NCBI GenBank assembly: GCA_026874595.1
Contig: CM049306.1
Coordinates: forward strand, 16,945,019-17,009,018
Direction: 5' to 3'
Length of the DNA: 64,000 bases
Origin: Sipunculus nudus
Lineage: Eukaryota; Annelida; Sipuncula; Golfingiida; Sipunculidae
Shown here: positions 47,641 through 60,645 of the stretch, piece after piece
How the letters are laid out: each line of letters opens with the position of its first letter
Position numbering within the stretch: the first letter of the stretch is position 1
Position numbers and translations under genes: made by a program
Notes under the pieces: generated by a model
Seen by the model: only the letters and a program-made list of their open reading frames with translations
The model's database searches: none
What the model was told of the DNA's origin: nothing

Positions 47641-48468
47641 TATATGCACTAGCATTGGGAAACATTTTGGCTATGGGACTTCTCGTGGGCATTGATCCAT
47701 GACACACTAATTACTTTCAAAACAATTTGACCCAAGTGAGGAATACTGGTCTGAATGTGATTGCTTCCTTAGCTTCAGCCCACTGTTGACAGTGTCATGG
47801 TCAGATAAAACAGTTATCAGATAAAACTGTCATCAAGGCTGTGTCTAGCTTCTGTAGGCTCTACCTAAAGGATCCTGGAAATGAATGTGACATAGGTGCA
47901 GGTGTCCCTCGCGGTAGGCACAGCTGTAAGGTGTTATAAGTGCACCCTGCCACTTTAACTTTTATCTTACATAAAACAATTCTGTTCTTGACTGATTGAT
48001 CTTTTTTAACACTTGACATCTGAAGGAGAAGATACTATTTGATATGATTTCACTTGTAATGATATGATAGCTGAGTTAGATTTAAGAAATTCATTAAGTC
48101 AGTCCAACTGTCATTCTCTAAAGTTCACGGCCACTGAACCAGTTAATTTTCTAATGACTATCGGAAATACAATGTACTTCATCCATGATTTTGGTCAGGA
48201 ATGGGGTGTGTATTATACACAGGGTTATTGGTTTTTCCACCAAATGGGGCTCTAAAACGGGCCCTAAATGGGGCCGTGGATTATCTACTGTAGCAGATTA
48301 TCTCTGGTGAAAGACTGTAGCTGCATGATAATATCATACAAATTTTGATGCTACCGTGACACACTAGCCTCACTTGATTAAACAAGACAACACAAAACAA
48401 CAGCCTTATAATCTGACATAAATTCAAGATAAACAATTTGAATCATATAATCAAGTCACAGTTGTAAG
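47641..48468. other. Intron 7 sequence, nothing supported
   Basis: Unstructured DNA between the minisatellite and the family C nest. Frames are short and unconvincing. Confidence 0.35.
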
Positions 48469-49484
48469 TGTATCGCCAGACAAAGTCTGGAGATACTATT
48501 GTTTAGTCATGGTTGCACCGTCTCCGCTGCCGCCGCAGAGATTTGGTTTGGACATGACAACTCAAAAAATATTTCACAGATCTTTACACAACTTGACATG
48601 TGCATAGATATGGGTGAGAGAATGAAGATTATTTAAAATAGGGTTATGACATTTACTAGGTGAGTGACCTTGACCTTGAATAGGTCCATTTGGGGCAAAA
48701 TCACACAAATTCTTAAATATCTCAAGAAATCTTGCATGGATTGATCCAAAAATCAACTTGCCCGAAGATCTTGGATAGTGTTGTCATGTACCGGAAACTG
48801 GTGGAGCCACCTAGTATCCTTTTCTTGTTTTTGTGCCGTTTAATACCCTCTTCATTGCAACTTAACAATACTATGAGCATTATAAGTCAAAAACTAATGG
48901 ACATATTTCTTTCATATTATGCATATACATAGACATGGTTTATGGGATGCTGTATATTAAAATTGGGGTCATGACCTTTCCTATGAGAGTGGCCTTGACT
49001 TTGAATATTGCCATATATGGTGAAAATCACACAAAATCATACATATCTCAATAAGGGATGCATGGATTGGTCCAAAAATCAAATTGACCAAAGATCTTGG
49101 ATAGCTTTCTCTTTTGCGGAAGACAGGTGGTGCCACTTTCTGTCATTCTCTTGTTTTTGTGCCATTTAGTACCCTATCACTGCCACTTGACAGTACTATG
49201 AGCATTTAAAGTCTAAAACTTATGGACAGATTGGGCTGAAATTGTGCATGTACATTAATCTTGGAAAACCTCATCTTGTATTCAAGACTGGTGGTGACAT
49301 CTGCAATCGTTTGCCGTGGCGTCCATCTGTACATGTGCTTTGGGTGAAAATTGCTCATATCTCTGGAGTGGTTCAAGGTATTGGTCTGAAATTTGACATG
49401 TCCATCCATCTTGGAAAGTTTTCTCGTAAACCAGACAGGTGGCGCCACCTACCTTCCCTATTTTGTAGAATAAATTAATGCTTT

Positions 49485-52400
49485 TTTTTAGCTCAGCTGA
49501 CTATAAGTCATCTGAGCTATAGTCGTGGTCCATTGTCCGTTGTCCGTTTATCTGTTTGTCCGTCCGTAAGACTGGCACGTTTCGACACCGTTGGACCTAC
49601 GAATCTGAAATTTGGCATACAGTTAGATGTCCCAAAAATCTACTACCATGCCGAAAATTGGGTCAATAGGACTTCGTTCCTTCGAATATTAAGGAAAAAC
49701 CTCAATTTTTTATTAGAAATCTATTTTCACACTTCAGGACTGCCTAATATCAAAACCGCTCATCTGGTTTTCTTCATATTTACCATAAATATTCCTCTAT
49801 ATAGTTCCTATTTACATGCCAGATATTAAGTCAGTATTATATAATTTAAAAAAGTTATGGGCCCAAACATAATGGACTTTGTAAAAAAATCAGGAAGATA
49901 TTTGGTCACTTAAGACCTAAAGTGTTAAAGGTAGGGACTTTTTTGCAGTAATACAACTTTAATTAATCAAAATTTAATTGTATACAAAAAATTAGATCAA
50001 AATCTGTTAAATTTTTTTAAATATTGGCAAAAATATAAAATTGGTACCTTAAATTTTGCCCAACTTTGGCCACGGCACATTTTTTTCCTGTAAGTACTAT
50101 GGATTTAATTTTCACAGCATGTATACATGAGGATTTAATCTGTTAAAAACTGAAATTTGAAAATAAAAGCTGCAAAATTAGGCTAGTTATTATTTTTTGG
50201 AGGCTTTTGTTGTATTCCCTTACATTGTCAAGCAGTCCACTTTGATGACTGTAGGTCATTCAGTGCACATCTCTATGCTCCCCAGGCTGTTGGCATAATT
50301 TTAAATGTCCCGAAAATCTCCTACCATACCTAAAATTTGGTCATTAGGACTTCGTTCCTTTGAGATATTAAGGGGAAAAAAAAAGCCATTGTTACACTTC
50401 AAGGCTGCCTAATATCAAAACCACTGATCTGTTTTTGATCGTATTTAGTATTCACATTCTTTCATACATTTTCTATGAACATACCAAAAATTAGGTCAGT
50501 ATTGGGTATTATTTTGAAGTTATGGGCCAAAACATAATGCAATTTTTTAAAAAAATCAGGAAATATATTTACTCACCTAACGTGAGAATTGCTGAACCTG
50601 GAGACTTTTTTTCAGGAATATAACTTTATTGAATCAAGATTCAATTGTTTACCCAAAATTAGATCTGAATTTTGTAAATTTTTCAAGTTATTAGCATAAA
50701 TAAAAAATCAATACCTTAAATTTTGTCCAACTTTGGCACTGTTGATTTAATTTTCACAGCATATATACATAAGGATTTAATCTTTTAAAATCTGAAATTT
50801 CAAAGAAATTGATTGGAAAGAATAGCTTTTATTCATGTTTTCATACACCATGTCAAGTGTTGTTTACATCTAGCCCACCTAGTAGTACAGCCTTCACTTG
50901 CATTATGTAACCCACCCCAGGCAGCTTGCCTTAGGTCAGCCTGGCCACTACCAGCAGGCTTCCCCTCTGCCCTGCACTCCCCCCCCCCCAGATGGTGCAT
51001 AAACTAGATGAATGTTATTATTTTCTGTATTTGATTCATTCTTAATCTAGGCTATGCTACATTTTAGATTTTGTATTGTACCACCAGGGTTACAATGATT
51101 AAAGTGTACATTTAATTGTGTCCACAAAGTGGTGTATTGCTATGAAAGTGTGGATGTTCATCAGATAAGTAATTCCTTACTTCAGAAGAGTAAAAACTTC
51201 ACCAGGTGTGAAATTGACTATTAATTCCAGTAATAAATTAAAACTGGGATAGTAATTAGCACAATGACATTGTTTGTCCCTCATTCAACAAACAGTGTGT
51301 ATACTTTATTTGAAAAGATGTTTTATTTTATCAAATTTACTTTTATTTTATTTTGGTGAATAAAATTAAGCATGTACTGAAAACTCCAATGTGCAAAACG
51401 TTTTAATAGTAATTCAAGGAATATTCTTGTAGATGCCATGTTGTGGCATTATTTTCTTTTAAATTCAGTTTAAACATTTATGATTTAAAAATAATAAAAT
51501 ATATGTGTATGCATAATATGACCCAATATGAGCTACACTCATGATATATGATGATTGCAACTTTTGCAACAATTCTAATATTTTAACTTATAGTTTCAGT
51601 TTTTTACTCTGTATATATAATGATTGCAACTTTTGCAACAATTCTAATATTTTAACTTTTATTTTCAGGTTTCTTTATTTAAAAATTTATAAAACCTGTA
51701 AATAAAAAAATGTTTCAGATAAAAACTTCTTAATGGAAAAAGTGGATATGCTTAAAAAAAATAAGATTATATATAAACTTAAATGCATTATTCCCTTGAA
51801 AGTGAAATAAAGGTATTAGTCCATTCTGTCCACATGCCTGTCCATCTGTAAATTTTCATATGCATCACAGTATCTCAAAATTTTACTGTTTTTCTTCATG
51901 ACAGTCTTGTCAGAGTTTTAGTTTGCAATCATATATTTAGAACTTTACTATAACCAAGTAACCAAGTAGGAGGGCCCCTTTCCTCTTAGCTTTTCATATT
52001 CTTATGTAAATGAAAAACATTACAATAGAATATTTCTACATCCACCTTCGTGCTGCCCTCACTTTTCCCTTCTCCGAACCCCATCCCAAAGTCAGCCTCA
52101 GTAAGCAAGAACAAGATGAATCAGATATATTCATACTTTAATATTTTGTATAACTATTCGTCCATAGGTACCTATGTACATGCCAGAAATTATGTCAATA
52201 TTGGGTAATATATAGACATAGTGACCATCACAATAATGTACCTTGTCCAGACTAAAGAGATATTGTGTCATACAGTCACAAATTCATAAATCACTTCATC
52301 AGCATAGTTAATCATAACATCATATCTGTCAAATTGAAAGCTTGCAGACTACCATACACTTTAGATCCTTCAACAAATAGCCTTATCATCATTCTACTAC

Positions 52401-52681
52401 TGCTTATTACTGCTGTCATTGCATTCATATTTGCTCAAATTTATCACAGTTTTCAACCCTTCCTAAATAAATAAAAAATAAACCACTATATTTGACTCTA
52501 TTAATCCATCAGTCAGGTAATTTCATTTATCATTTACTCACATATTACATTACATACCTTTATAATAGCCCAACATGTCCATGATATTCATAAGCTTTAT
52601 CGACTCGATATAGTATCACAGTGGAGAAACATTTATAGTCCAATCACGATCAGCTGAGCGCAGTGACCCATGGGTCCCTTG
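49485..52681 (+). mobile_element. Family A-I element, copy 4 (in family C)
   Basis: Head TTTTTAGCTCAGCTGACTA, CCGTTTATCTGTTTGTCCG stretch, GGCACGTTTCGACACCG block, C-rich tract at about 50979-50989, and end CAGCTGAGC, GACCCATGGGTC, CCTTG. An internal restart of the TTGGCATAATTTTAAATGTC block at 50290 shows a duplication or a nested copy, which explains the 3.2 kb length. Confidence 0.8.
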
Positions 52682-53209
52682 TTTCAGGAGTGATTTGGCC
52701 TATTGGCCTGAAATTGTGCGTATCCATAGATCTTGGACTCCTCCATCTTTTTCGCAAGACTGGTGGCACCATCTGCAATTGTTTTGCTGTGGCATCCAAC
52801 TGTGCATGTATTTTTGGTGAAAATTGCTCATATCTTCGGAGTGGTTCAAGGTATTGGTCTGAAATTTGACATGCCCATCCATCTTGGAAAGTTTTCTCCT
52901 ACACCAGACAGGTGGCGCCACCTACCTTACCTCTTTTGTAGAATAAATTAGTGCCCTTTTCTGAGGAGTGATTTGCCCTGTTGGCCTGAAATTGTGCATA
53001 TCCACAGATCTTGGATTCCTCCATCTGGTACATAAGACTGGTGGTGCCATCTGCAATCGTTTTGCCGTTGAGTCCATATGTACATGTGCCTTCGGTGAAA
53101 ATTGCTTTTATCTCCAGAGTGGTTCAAGGTATTTCTATGAAATTTGGCATGTCCATTCATCATGGAAAATTTTCTCGTAGAACAGACAGGTGGCGCCACC
53201 TACCTTCCC

Positions 53210-55824
53210 TTTTTAGCTCAGCTGACTATAAGTCATCTGAGCTATAGTCGTGGTCCATTGTCCGTCGTCCGTCCGTCCGTCCGTCCGTAGATGTGGCACG
53301 TTTTGAAACCGTAAGACCTAGGAATCCAAAATTCGGCATAATGTTAGATGTCCCCAAGATCTCCTACCAAGCCGAAAACTGGGTCTTTACGACTTCGTTC
53401 CTTTGAGAAATTAAGGAAAAACCTTAATTTTTTATTAAAAACCTATTTTCACACTTCAGGACTGCCTAATATCAAAACCACTCATCTGTTTTTCCTCATA
53501 TTTACCATAAATATTCCTCTATATAGTTCCTATGTACATTCAAGAAATTATGTCTGTATTATATAATTTAAAAAAGTTATGGACCCAAACATAATGCATT
53601 TTGTAAAAAATCAGGAAAGATATTTGATCACTTAACACAAAACATGTTAAAGCTATGGACCTTTTTTCCAGGAATATAACTTTAATTAATCAAAATTAAA
53701 TTGTATACCCAAAATTAGATGAAAATCTTTTAAATTTTTTAAAATATTAAAAAAATTAAAAAAATTGGTACCTTAAATTTTTGCCAACTTTGACCATGGC
53801 ACGTTTTTTTCCTGTAAGTACTGTGGATTTAATTTTCACAGCATGTTTTTGTTAGCTTTTCAACTGTTAACACCAAAAATTTGAAACCAGTTGATCAAAT
53901 ACTGTAGATTTTATTCAAGTTTTCAAGCACCATGTAACATTGTTTACATCAAGCTAGTGTTATGCAGTTTGCAAGAGCTAAGCTCCCCAGCCTCAGCTCT
54001 TAGTTCCTTAAATTTGGCATACAGTTAGATGTCTCCAAAATCCCCTACCATGCCAAGAATTTGGTCACTAGGACTTAATACCTTCAAGATATTAATGAAA
54101 AACTTCATTTTTCATTAAAAACCCATTGTTACACTTCAAGACTGCCTAATATCAAAACCACTGATCTGACTTTAGTCATAAATAATATACATATTTTTCA
54201 TTCTCTATGCACATGCCAGAATGATGTCAGTATTGCGTAATTGTTTTAAGTTATGGGCCCAAACATAATGCACTTTGTAAAAATTCAAGAAATATATTTA
54301 CTCCCTTAACAAGGGGATTGCTGAAGCTAGAGATTTTTTGTCAGGGATGTAACATTATTTAATCAAGATTCAATTGAATACCCGAAATTAGTTATGAATT
54401 TTTCAAATTTTATAAGTTATTAGTATTAATGTAAAATTAGTAACTTAAATTTTGGCCAATTTTGACCATGGCACGTTTGTTTCCTGTGAGCACTGTTGAT
54501 ATAATTTTCATATCATGCAAACATAAGGATTTCAGCTTTTAAGTTTAGAAAGCTGAAAGAAATTGGCCAAAAATTGTAGCTTTTATTAATGTTTTTATGA
54601 GACCCTGTCAGACTTTGGCTCTCTCCAGCCCCTCTTGAGTCACCTGTATATTGACCTTGTTGAACTTTCAGCAAATTATGCACGCTTGAGGCGAGGCATA
54701 CACCAGAATCCAGGCAGCTTATGGCCAGCCACAGTTGATCCAGGTGTCCAACCCAACTCATCTAGTAGTTTTAACCAACTACATAACAATAAACAATAAA
54801 TTAATAAATTTTTATTGGTTTTTAATAAAAAATTAAAGAAAAATTGAAAAGGAATTTGTTAGTTTATAATAACAGGAAATTAACTTGCAGTTACTGATGA
54901 TATAAGAATCTTGTATCGATGGATAGAATGTCACGTATTCCAAATAAAACCATGCAGTCACCTATGGTATTTTTCAGTTCAATTTTAATGATAAAGAAGT
55001 AAATCATATCATTCATTACTAATCATTAGGGATCATATGTTGGAAATTAATGATAGACAAAGATGCAGTTGATAATATTAATCTAGATTCCTACTGTGTC
55101 TAGTGTGTACATTGATGTGAAATTAGTCCAAAATGAATTTATTACAGTTATTTTTTAATATAAATAAAAGCCATAAAACCAGGTACTTATGATCATTATT
55201 TAAATGTGTGAATTTTGTATATTCTGGATTCTCAACATCATTGTTTAGTGAAAACTGAATAAACACCAGACATGGTGCGAATACTTTGTAATTGTATTTA
55301 AATATGAATATGATTATGTACTCCATTATAAAATTTCTTGCATAAAGAATGGGAATTCAGGTAAAATGAAAGTATATGAATACCAGTGCAAATACTTTCA
55401 AAATGTATTCATGAATGCATTCATGAATATATTCTTTAATATTATTTTAATAATCATTTCAGTTATATTTCATTTTAAAAAATCATATGATTCTCTTATT
55501 ATTTTTAATAAAAATTATATTAGGGACAATATTTGTAATTTTTTTAATAAATAGTTAAACTCTTATATTATATGTTCTGCTTATAAGTTATATGGCCAAG
55601 TCAAAATCTGTGTGACAGTAGTACTCCATTTGTTTATAAAATAAATGAAATCAATCCTCTTCCCTGTCTCCAAAGGTACTATCAAAATCATACATAAGCT
55701 AAACAACAACAACTCATAATACAGCTTATATTTATTACCACACAAAACCAGCATGTGCCTCATTTCTAAATAATATTTTTTTATCATATATAACAGCTGA
55801 GCGTCGTGACCCATAGGTCCCTTG
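53210..55824 (+). mobile_element. Family A-I element, copy 5 (in family C)
   Basis: Head TTTTTAGCTCAGCTGACTA, repeated CCGTCCGTCCGTCCG, GGCACGTTTTGAAACCG block, and tail CAGCTGAGCGTCGTGACC with CCTTG followed by TTTTTT. It interrupts the family C module right after ACCTTCCC, at a T tract. Confidence 0.82.
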
Positions 55825-57239
55825 TTTTTTAGAATAAATTAATGCCCTTTTCTCAGGAGTGATTTGGCCTATTTGCCTGAAATTGTGCATATCCATAGAT
55901 CTTGGACTCCTCCATCTTATTAGCAAGACTGGTGGTGCCATCTGCAATTGTTTTGCTGTGGGGTCCAACTGTGCATGTGCTTTCCGTGAAAATTGCACAT
56001 ATCTCCGGAGTGGTTCAAGGTATTGGCCTTAGATATGGCATGTCTATTCATCATGGAAAGTTTTCTCGTAGACCAGACAGGTGGCGCCACCTACCTTCCC
56101 TTTTTAGCGAACCTGTGAGCTTATTTGATGGCGCGGCGTCGTCCGTCTGCCGTCCAAGGTTGGCTGTCCGCCATCTTTGGCTGGGAGTCAGAAACCGTTG
56201 GAGCTAGCAGTTCCAAATTACATGTAAGAATAAGTCACATGTATCTGCATAATTTTAGATTTAATAGGGAAAAAGCTTTAAAACTTAAAAAATCTTATTC
56301 TCTGAAACTGTCCCGCCAAATTGTCCATTATTTCACAGAAACGTTCCTTGGAACAATCTCTCTCAAGTTAGTTCAATGGTTCCAGTTGGGTGATTTTTGA
56401 CCAAGTTACAGGAAGTTAAACTTAGTCATTTGCATGCTAAAATTACAATCTCAGAAATGGCTGGAGCTATCATCATCAAATTTTATGTTAATGTTGGTCA
56501 CTTGAGTCATATCTGAAATTGAGGTATTGGTGGCACCATCTGCATTGGTTTTTTTGTACAGGGGTCAATGGGTGCCCGTAGCATACAGTGGGCTACAAAA
56601 AACTTCTTCTCTGAAAGCATAAAGCCAAATTATTCAATATTGCACAGAAATGCTCCTAGGGTAGTGCTTTCTTTAGTTTGTTCAAATGGTCTCTGTTCAA
56701 TAACTTTTGGTTGCGTTATGGGAAGCTGAATATAGTCAAATGTTATAGCAGCCCATTTCTGCTCAGTGGCTACAAAGATCTTCTTCTCAAAAACCACTGG
56801 GTCAAATTCTTTAATCTCACACATGGATTATCCTTAGATGTTGATAATTCAGATTTGTTGAAATGGTCTTGATTCAATGATTTTCTTAGATTTTATACAG
56901 GAAAATTTAAAAAATAAATAAAAATCTTCTTCAAAACTTTCCAGCCAAATTGTCCAATATTTCACAGAAATGATCCCTAGAACAATCTCTCGCAAATTTA
57001 TTTGAAAGTTCTGTGATTTTGGGCCAAGTTACAGGAGGTTTAATTTATTCATCTGTGCAAAGAAGCATACTAAACTTAAAATCTCAGAAACAGCTGGAGC
57101 TGTCATCACAAAATTTTATGCCAATGTTTGTCACATGAGTTATATCTGAAATTATGGTGTTGATGGCGCCATCTACATTGATCTGTTTTTTACAAGCAAA
57201 AATGTAATTTTAGACTCTTCTAGCGTATACACTGTTTTA

Positions 57240-57810
57240 TAGTTTTGATAACAAATTAAAGAAAAATGGAAAAGGAATTTGTTAGTTGATATGGCGTGGC
57301 TATGAGAGTGGGTTGTAGTTGCCCGTCCAAGGCAGGTGGTTTTCGTCGGGTACTCCAGTTTCCTCCACCTCTGCAGACTACTGAACGCCATCACCGAATG
57401 CATTCATGAATATATTCTTTGATATTATTTTAATAATCATTTCACTTGTATTTTATTTTAAAAAAATCATATGATTCTCTTATTATTTTTAATAAAAATT
57501 ATATTTCGGACAATTTGTAATTAGTTTTAATAAATAGTTAAACTCTTATATTATATGTTCTGCTTATAAGTTATATGGCCATGTCAAAATCTGTGTGACA
57601 ATAGCACTCCATTTGTTAATAAAATAAATGAAATCAATCCTCTTCCCTGTCTCCAAAGATACTATTAAAATCATACATAAGCTAATTAAACACCCACAAC
57701 TCATAATACAGTTTATATTTATTTCCACACAAAACAAGCATGTGCCTCATTTCTAAATCATATTTTTTATCATATATAACAGCTGAGCGCCGTGACCCAT
57801 GGGTCCCTTG
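57240..57810 (+). mobile_element. Family A-I 3' fragment inside family D
   Basis: AAATTAAAGAAAAATGG matches the block near 54830 of another A-I element. A foreign piece with GGTACTCCAGTTTCCTCCACC (57348-57368) intervenes, then the usual A-I tail to CAGCTGAGC, GACCCATGGGTC and CCTTG. Confidence 0.65.
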
Positions 57811-57840
57811 TTTAAGAAACTGTTAAGGTGATTGGTTTAA

Positions 57841-58106
57841 CCCTTTACTGTTTACATTTATTTAAGATTTCCGACTAATTCTGACACTATTTATATTTAC
57901 ACTAACAGCCATATCTTTTCAAGCTTTTTTTGTATCTTTATCAAATTTTCAACCGTTCCCACTAAGAGGGTTTGCTGAAGATTATTGAAAATCATTGAAA
58001 CTTAGAAATAATATGCAATATTTTTGTCCTGAAAGAATCTATACATATCATGGCATTCTAGTTGCCCATTTAGAGTGCTCTTTAGTGGCTTGTAAACAGT
58101 AAAGGG
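57841..58106. mobile_element. 266-bp piggyBac-type MITE
   Basis: TTAA at 57837-57840 and 58107-58110 flank ends CCCTTTACTGTTTACA and its exact inverse TGTAAACAGTAAAGGG. TTAA targets and CCC...GGG ends are diagnostic of piggyBac. No coding region. It sits close to the 3' border of a family A fragment in element D. Confidence 0.88.
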
Positions 58107-59464
58107 TTAAACTTTACAAGAATTGTTCTGTTAGTTTTATAAGAATAGATTGGGTAAATGCAGCTTTAAAAAAGCAGTGTAGCCAATTGAAAAAGGCTTT
58201 CAATGTTTGAAAACAGATTTGGCAACATGGCAAGTTTCAACATGTCAAGTCAAAAGGTCAATCAGTGCACTCAGGTGCAGTCCAGACATCGCCATGGCAA
58301 CTGACCAGGCTCTGACACCAACCTGGTGTCCAGATACAGTCTAGACGTCTAGAAGGTGTGTCTAGACACACTGTCTAGATGTCTGGAACCTGCCAACTGT
58401 GTCAGATTTAACAATAGTTCAAGTTACGCTCTGTATCTATAAATAACTTTGGCAGACTGCCAACAGTTTCAGATTTGCCAACAGGTCAAGTTTCAGTCTG
58501 TAAGAGCCAGTGGTAAGTTTCAGTCTGTAAGAGCCAGTGGTGCGGTTACATGTGGCACATTAGGTACCCTTGACCTGGGGGAAAGCTGAGCCTCCTTTGC
58601 CAGGATGCATGAGTAGGTGTGACTCAATAGCAAGGCTAAAAGAGGAATTTGTTCTAAGATTTTATGGGGGAAAAGCTAAAAAAAAAAATTTTTAAATGTT
58701 CTTCTCCGAAACCATGCTGCAAAATTGTCCATTCATCTGTCCCAATATCCCTCCCTGGCAAAAAGAACATATCGGAAATATCCTGACTGATACATCCTAG
58801 TTTCAAAATGTCCTAGTCCAAAACGTGCAGGTCTGAAACATCCATTTGGCTGAAATCATAATGACTAAGGTAGATATGCAGGACATGAGAGGATCAGTAT
58901 TAAATTTTAAAAACAAACATTTGTACTCCCAAACTTTGCAAAGGTTCACATTAGGCCTGTAGGCCTTGTTGTAGAATAAATTTAATGCTCTTTTCTTAGG
59001 AGTGGTGTGCTGTATTGGTCTGAAACTGTGCATTAACCATAGATCTTGGCCTCCTCCATCTTGTATGCAAGACTGGTGGTGCCATCTGCCATTTTGTGTG
59101 TGGTGTCCATCTGTACATTTGTTTTGGATGAAAATTGCTCATCTGAGGAGTCCTTCAATGTGTTGGTCTCCAATTTGGCATGTACATCCATCTTGGAGAG
59201 TTTTATAGTCAACCAGACAGGTGGCGCCACCTACATTACCATTTTTATTGTATGAATTTATCCCCTTTTCATAAGAGTGATTTTCTGTATTGGCCACCAT
59301 ATTTGGTGAAAAATATAGTTTCTCAAGTTGATAGATGTTCCATAGTCGCTTGCCAAGTGTCAGTATATGCTGCTGAAGATGGGGGGACTTTCCTTAAAGG
59401 GGGGGTGTAGGTGGATTAATTGTCTGGTGATACTATGGCACCTATGGTGCCAAGAAATATCTAG

Positions 59465-60610
59465 TTTCCATTATGTAATACTTGATCATTTTGTATATAA
59501 TATTAAAAATGTAATTTATCTTCTGTGGTGAAAGGTTGGTGAGTGGTGAATGGGTTTGACTTGGGGGTAAAGTATCCCAAGCTGAACATTATTAGACAGT
59601 GCTATGAAAGCACAATTACTATAGTTAAATAGAACATCGGATATTAACCTGCAGATTATGACTTCTATTTCCTTTATATATCATGATAGGTAGACTGGAT
59701 TTATGAAGGCTTAATGATAACATAAAGATTTAAATATCATTTTATTTTTATTTCACTGAGCTTAAAACATTCATTCAAGAAGTAAATTATTTCAAATAAA
59801 TTCAGTATTTCTCATTGGACTTCCATCTTCTGACATTAGTATTCAATGGTTCTCACAGTTTAACTTTGGAAGTCTAACATCTGGATTACCCCTGGGAAAG
59901 TGCATCTAATTAAAAGGAGAAAATGTTCCAGTCCAGAAATTGATGAGCAGTATGAATATTCAGCAGTGACTGTCATCTCATTAAATATTATATGTTATGA
60001 AATTGTAAAATAAGGTTAAATAGCTTGCTCTTTGTTGGAATTTTACTTTTGCATCTGACCAGCAGTTCTAAGTCTAAGTCAGGTAATTTGAGGTAAAACA
60101 ACTTATTTTGGTAAATGCCTCACTTAGATCACAAAATGGAAAATTAATGGGAATTAATTTACTGATAGCAGTATGTAAAGTGATCATCAATTTCATCAAT
60201 GACGAGTATTATTGGCCATGTTCTGTTATATCTCACAGATCAGCTTGTCATAAAAGCACTGGCATACATGCCTGCATTTCTCATTCTGATAATATAACAA
60301 TGGTCTTATTTCAATTTCAAAAGGCTTAAATAACAAATATTTAGTAGATTGGCTTTATAAACTGTTAAAATTTAGGGCAAAGTCATATTCATAATTGTTA
60401 GGTGTCATTGTGCATTGTGGATAGAATACAGCTTGCAAAGCATATTGTGTATCAGTGTAGCATATGGATTTTATTATTATATCAGTATATCAATCCATGC
60501 TTGGAAAGATTTACATTTAAGTTCATTTTGATCCAAACTTTGGTCTGTTCTTGTTGTACTTGGGTGAACAGATGAGAAAATGTTGTACATTATAAAAATA
60601 AATTTTTCAG
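59465..60610. other. End of intron 7, nothing recognised
   Basis: AT-rich and free of the repeat families. No exon with both splice sites and correct phase was found between the minisatellite and exon 8 apart from exon 8 itself. Confidence 0.4.
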
Positions 60611-60645
60611 AGAAAAGAAGAAAGCAGAGGGGAAGAAAAAGAGAG
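60611..60645 (+). CDS. HAUS8: HAUS8 exon 8 (35-base microexon, basic)
   Basis: The acceptor is ATAAATTTTTCAG and the donor AGAGAG|GTTTGA, which is weak. The exon is phase 2 in, phase 1 out. It encodes EKKKAEGKKKR plus a split Gly codon, a strongly basic run that precedes the conserved motif in the next exon, as in vertebrate HAUS8. Basic charge here suits microtubule binding. Confidence 0.75.

Larger units (their letters stand above)
56101..58968 (+). mobile_element. Family D HINE-like element, copy 2 (in family C)
   Basis: Head TTTTTAGCGAACCTGTGAGC, modules with TCTCTGAAACTGTCCCGCC and TTGGTGGCACCATCTGC, and end AGGTTCACATT, AGGCCTGTAGGCCTTG followed by TTG. It lies in the same T tract of a family C module as the A-I insertion at 53210. 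It carries a family A-I 3' fragment (about 57240-57810) and a piggyBac-type MITE. Confidence 0.78.
48469..59464 (+). mobile_element. Family C HINE-like element split into four pieces by three later insertions
   Basis: The head GTGTATCGCCAGACA pairs with GTCTGGAGATAC to form a hairpin at 48471. The far end has TGTCTGGTGATAC (inverse of the head) at 59421, hairpin arms GGCAC and GTGCC, then CTAG at 59461 followed by T. The pieces at 48469-49484, 52682-53209, 55825-56100 and 58969-59464 total about 2.3 kb and carry modules with CTGAAATTTGACATGTCCAT, GAATAAATTAATGC and GGTGGCGCCACCTACCTTCC. The order is continuous once the inserts are removed. Confidence 0.8.
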
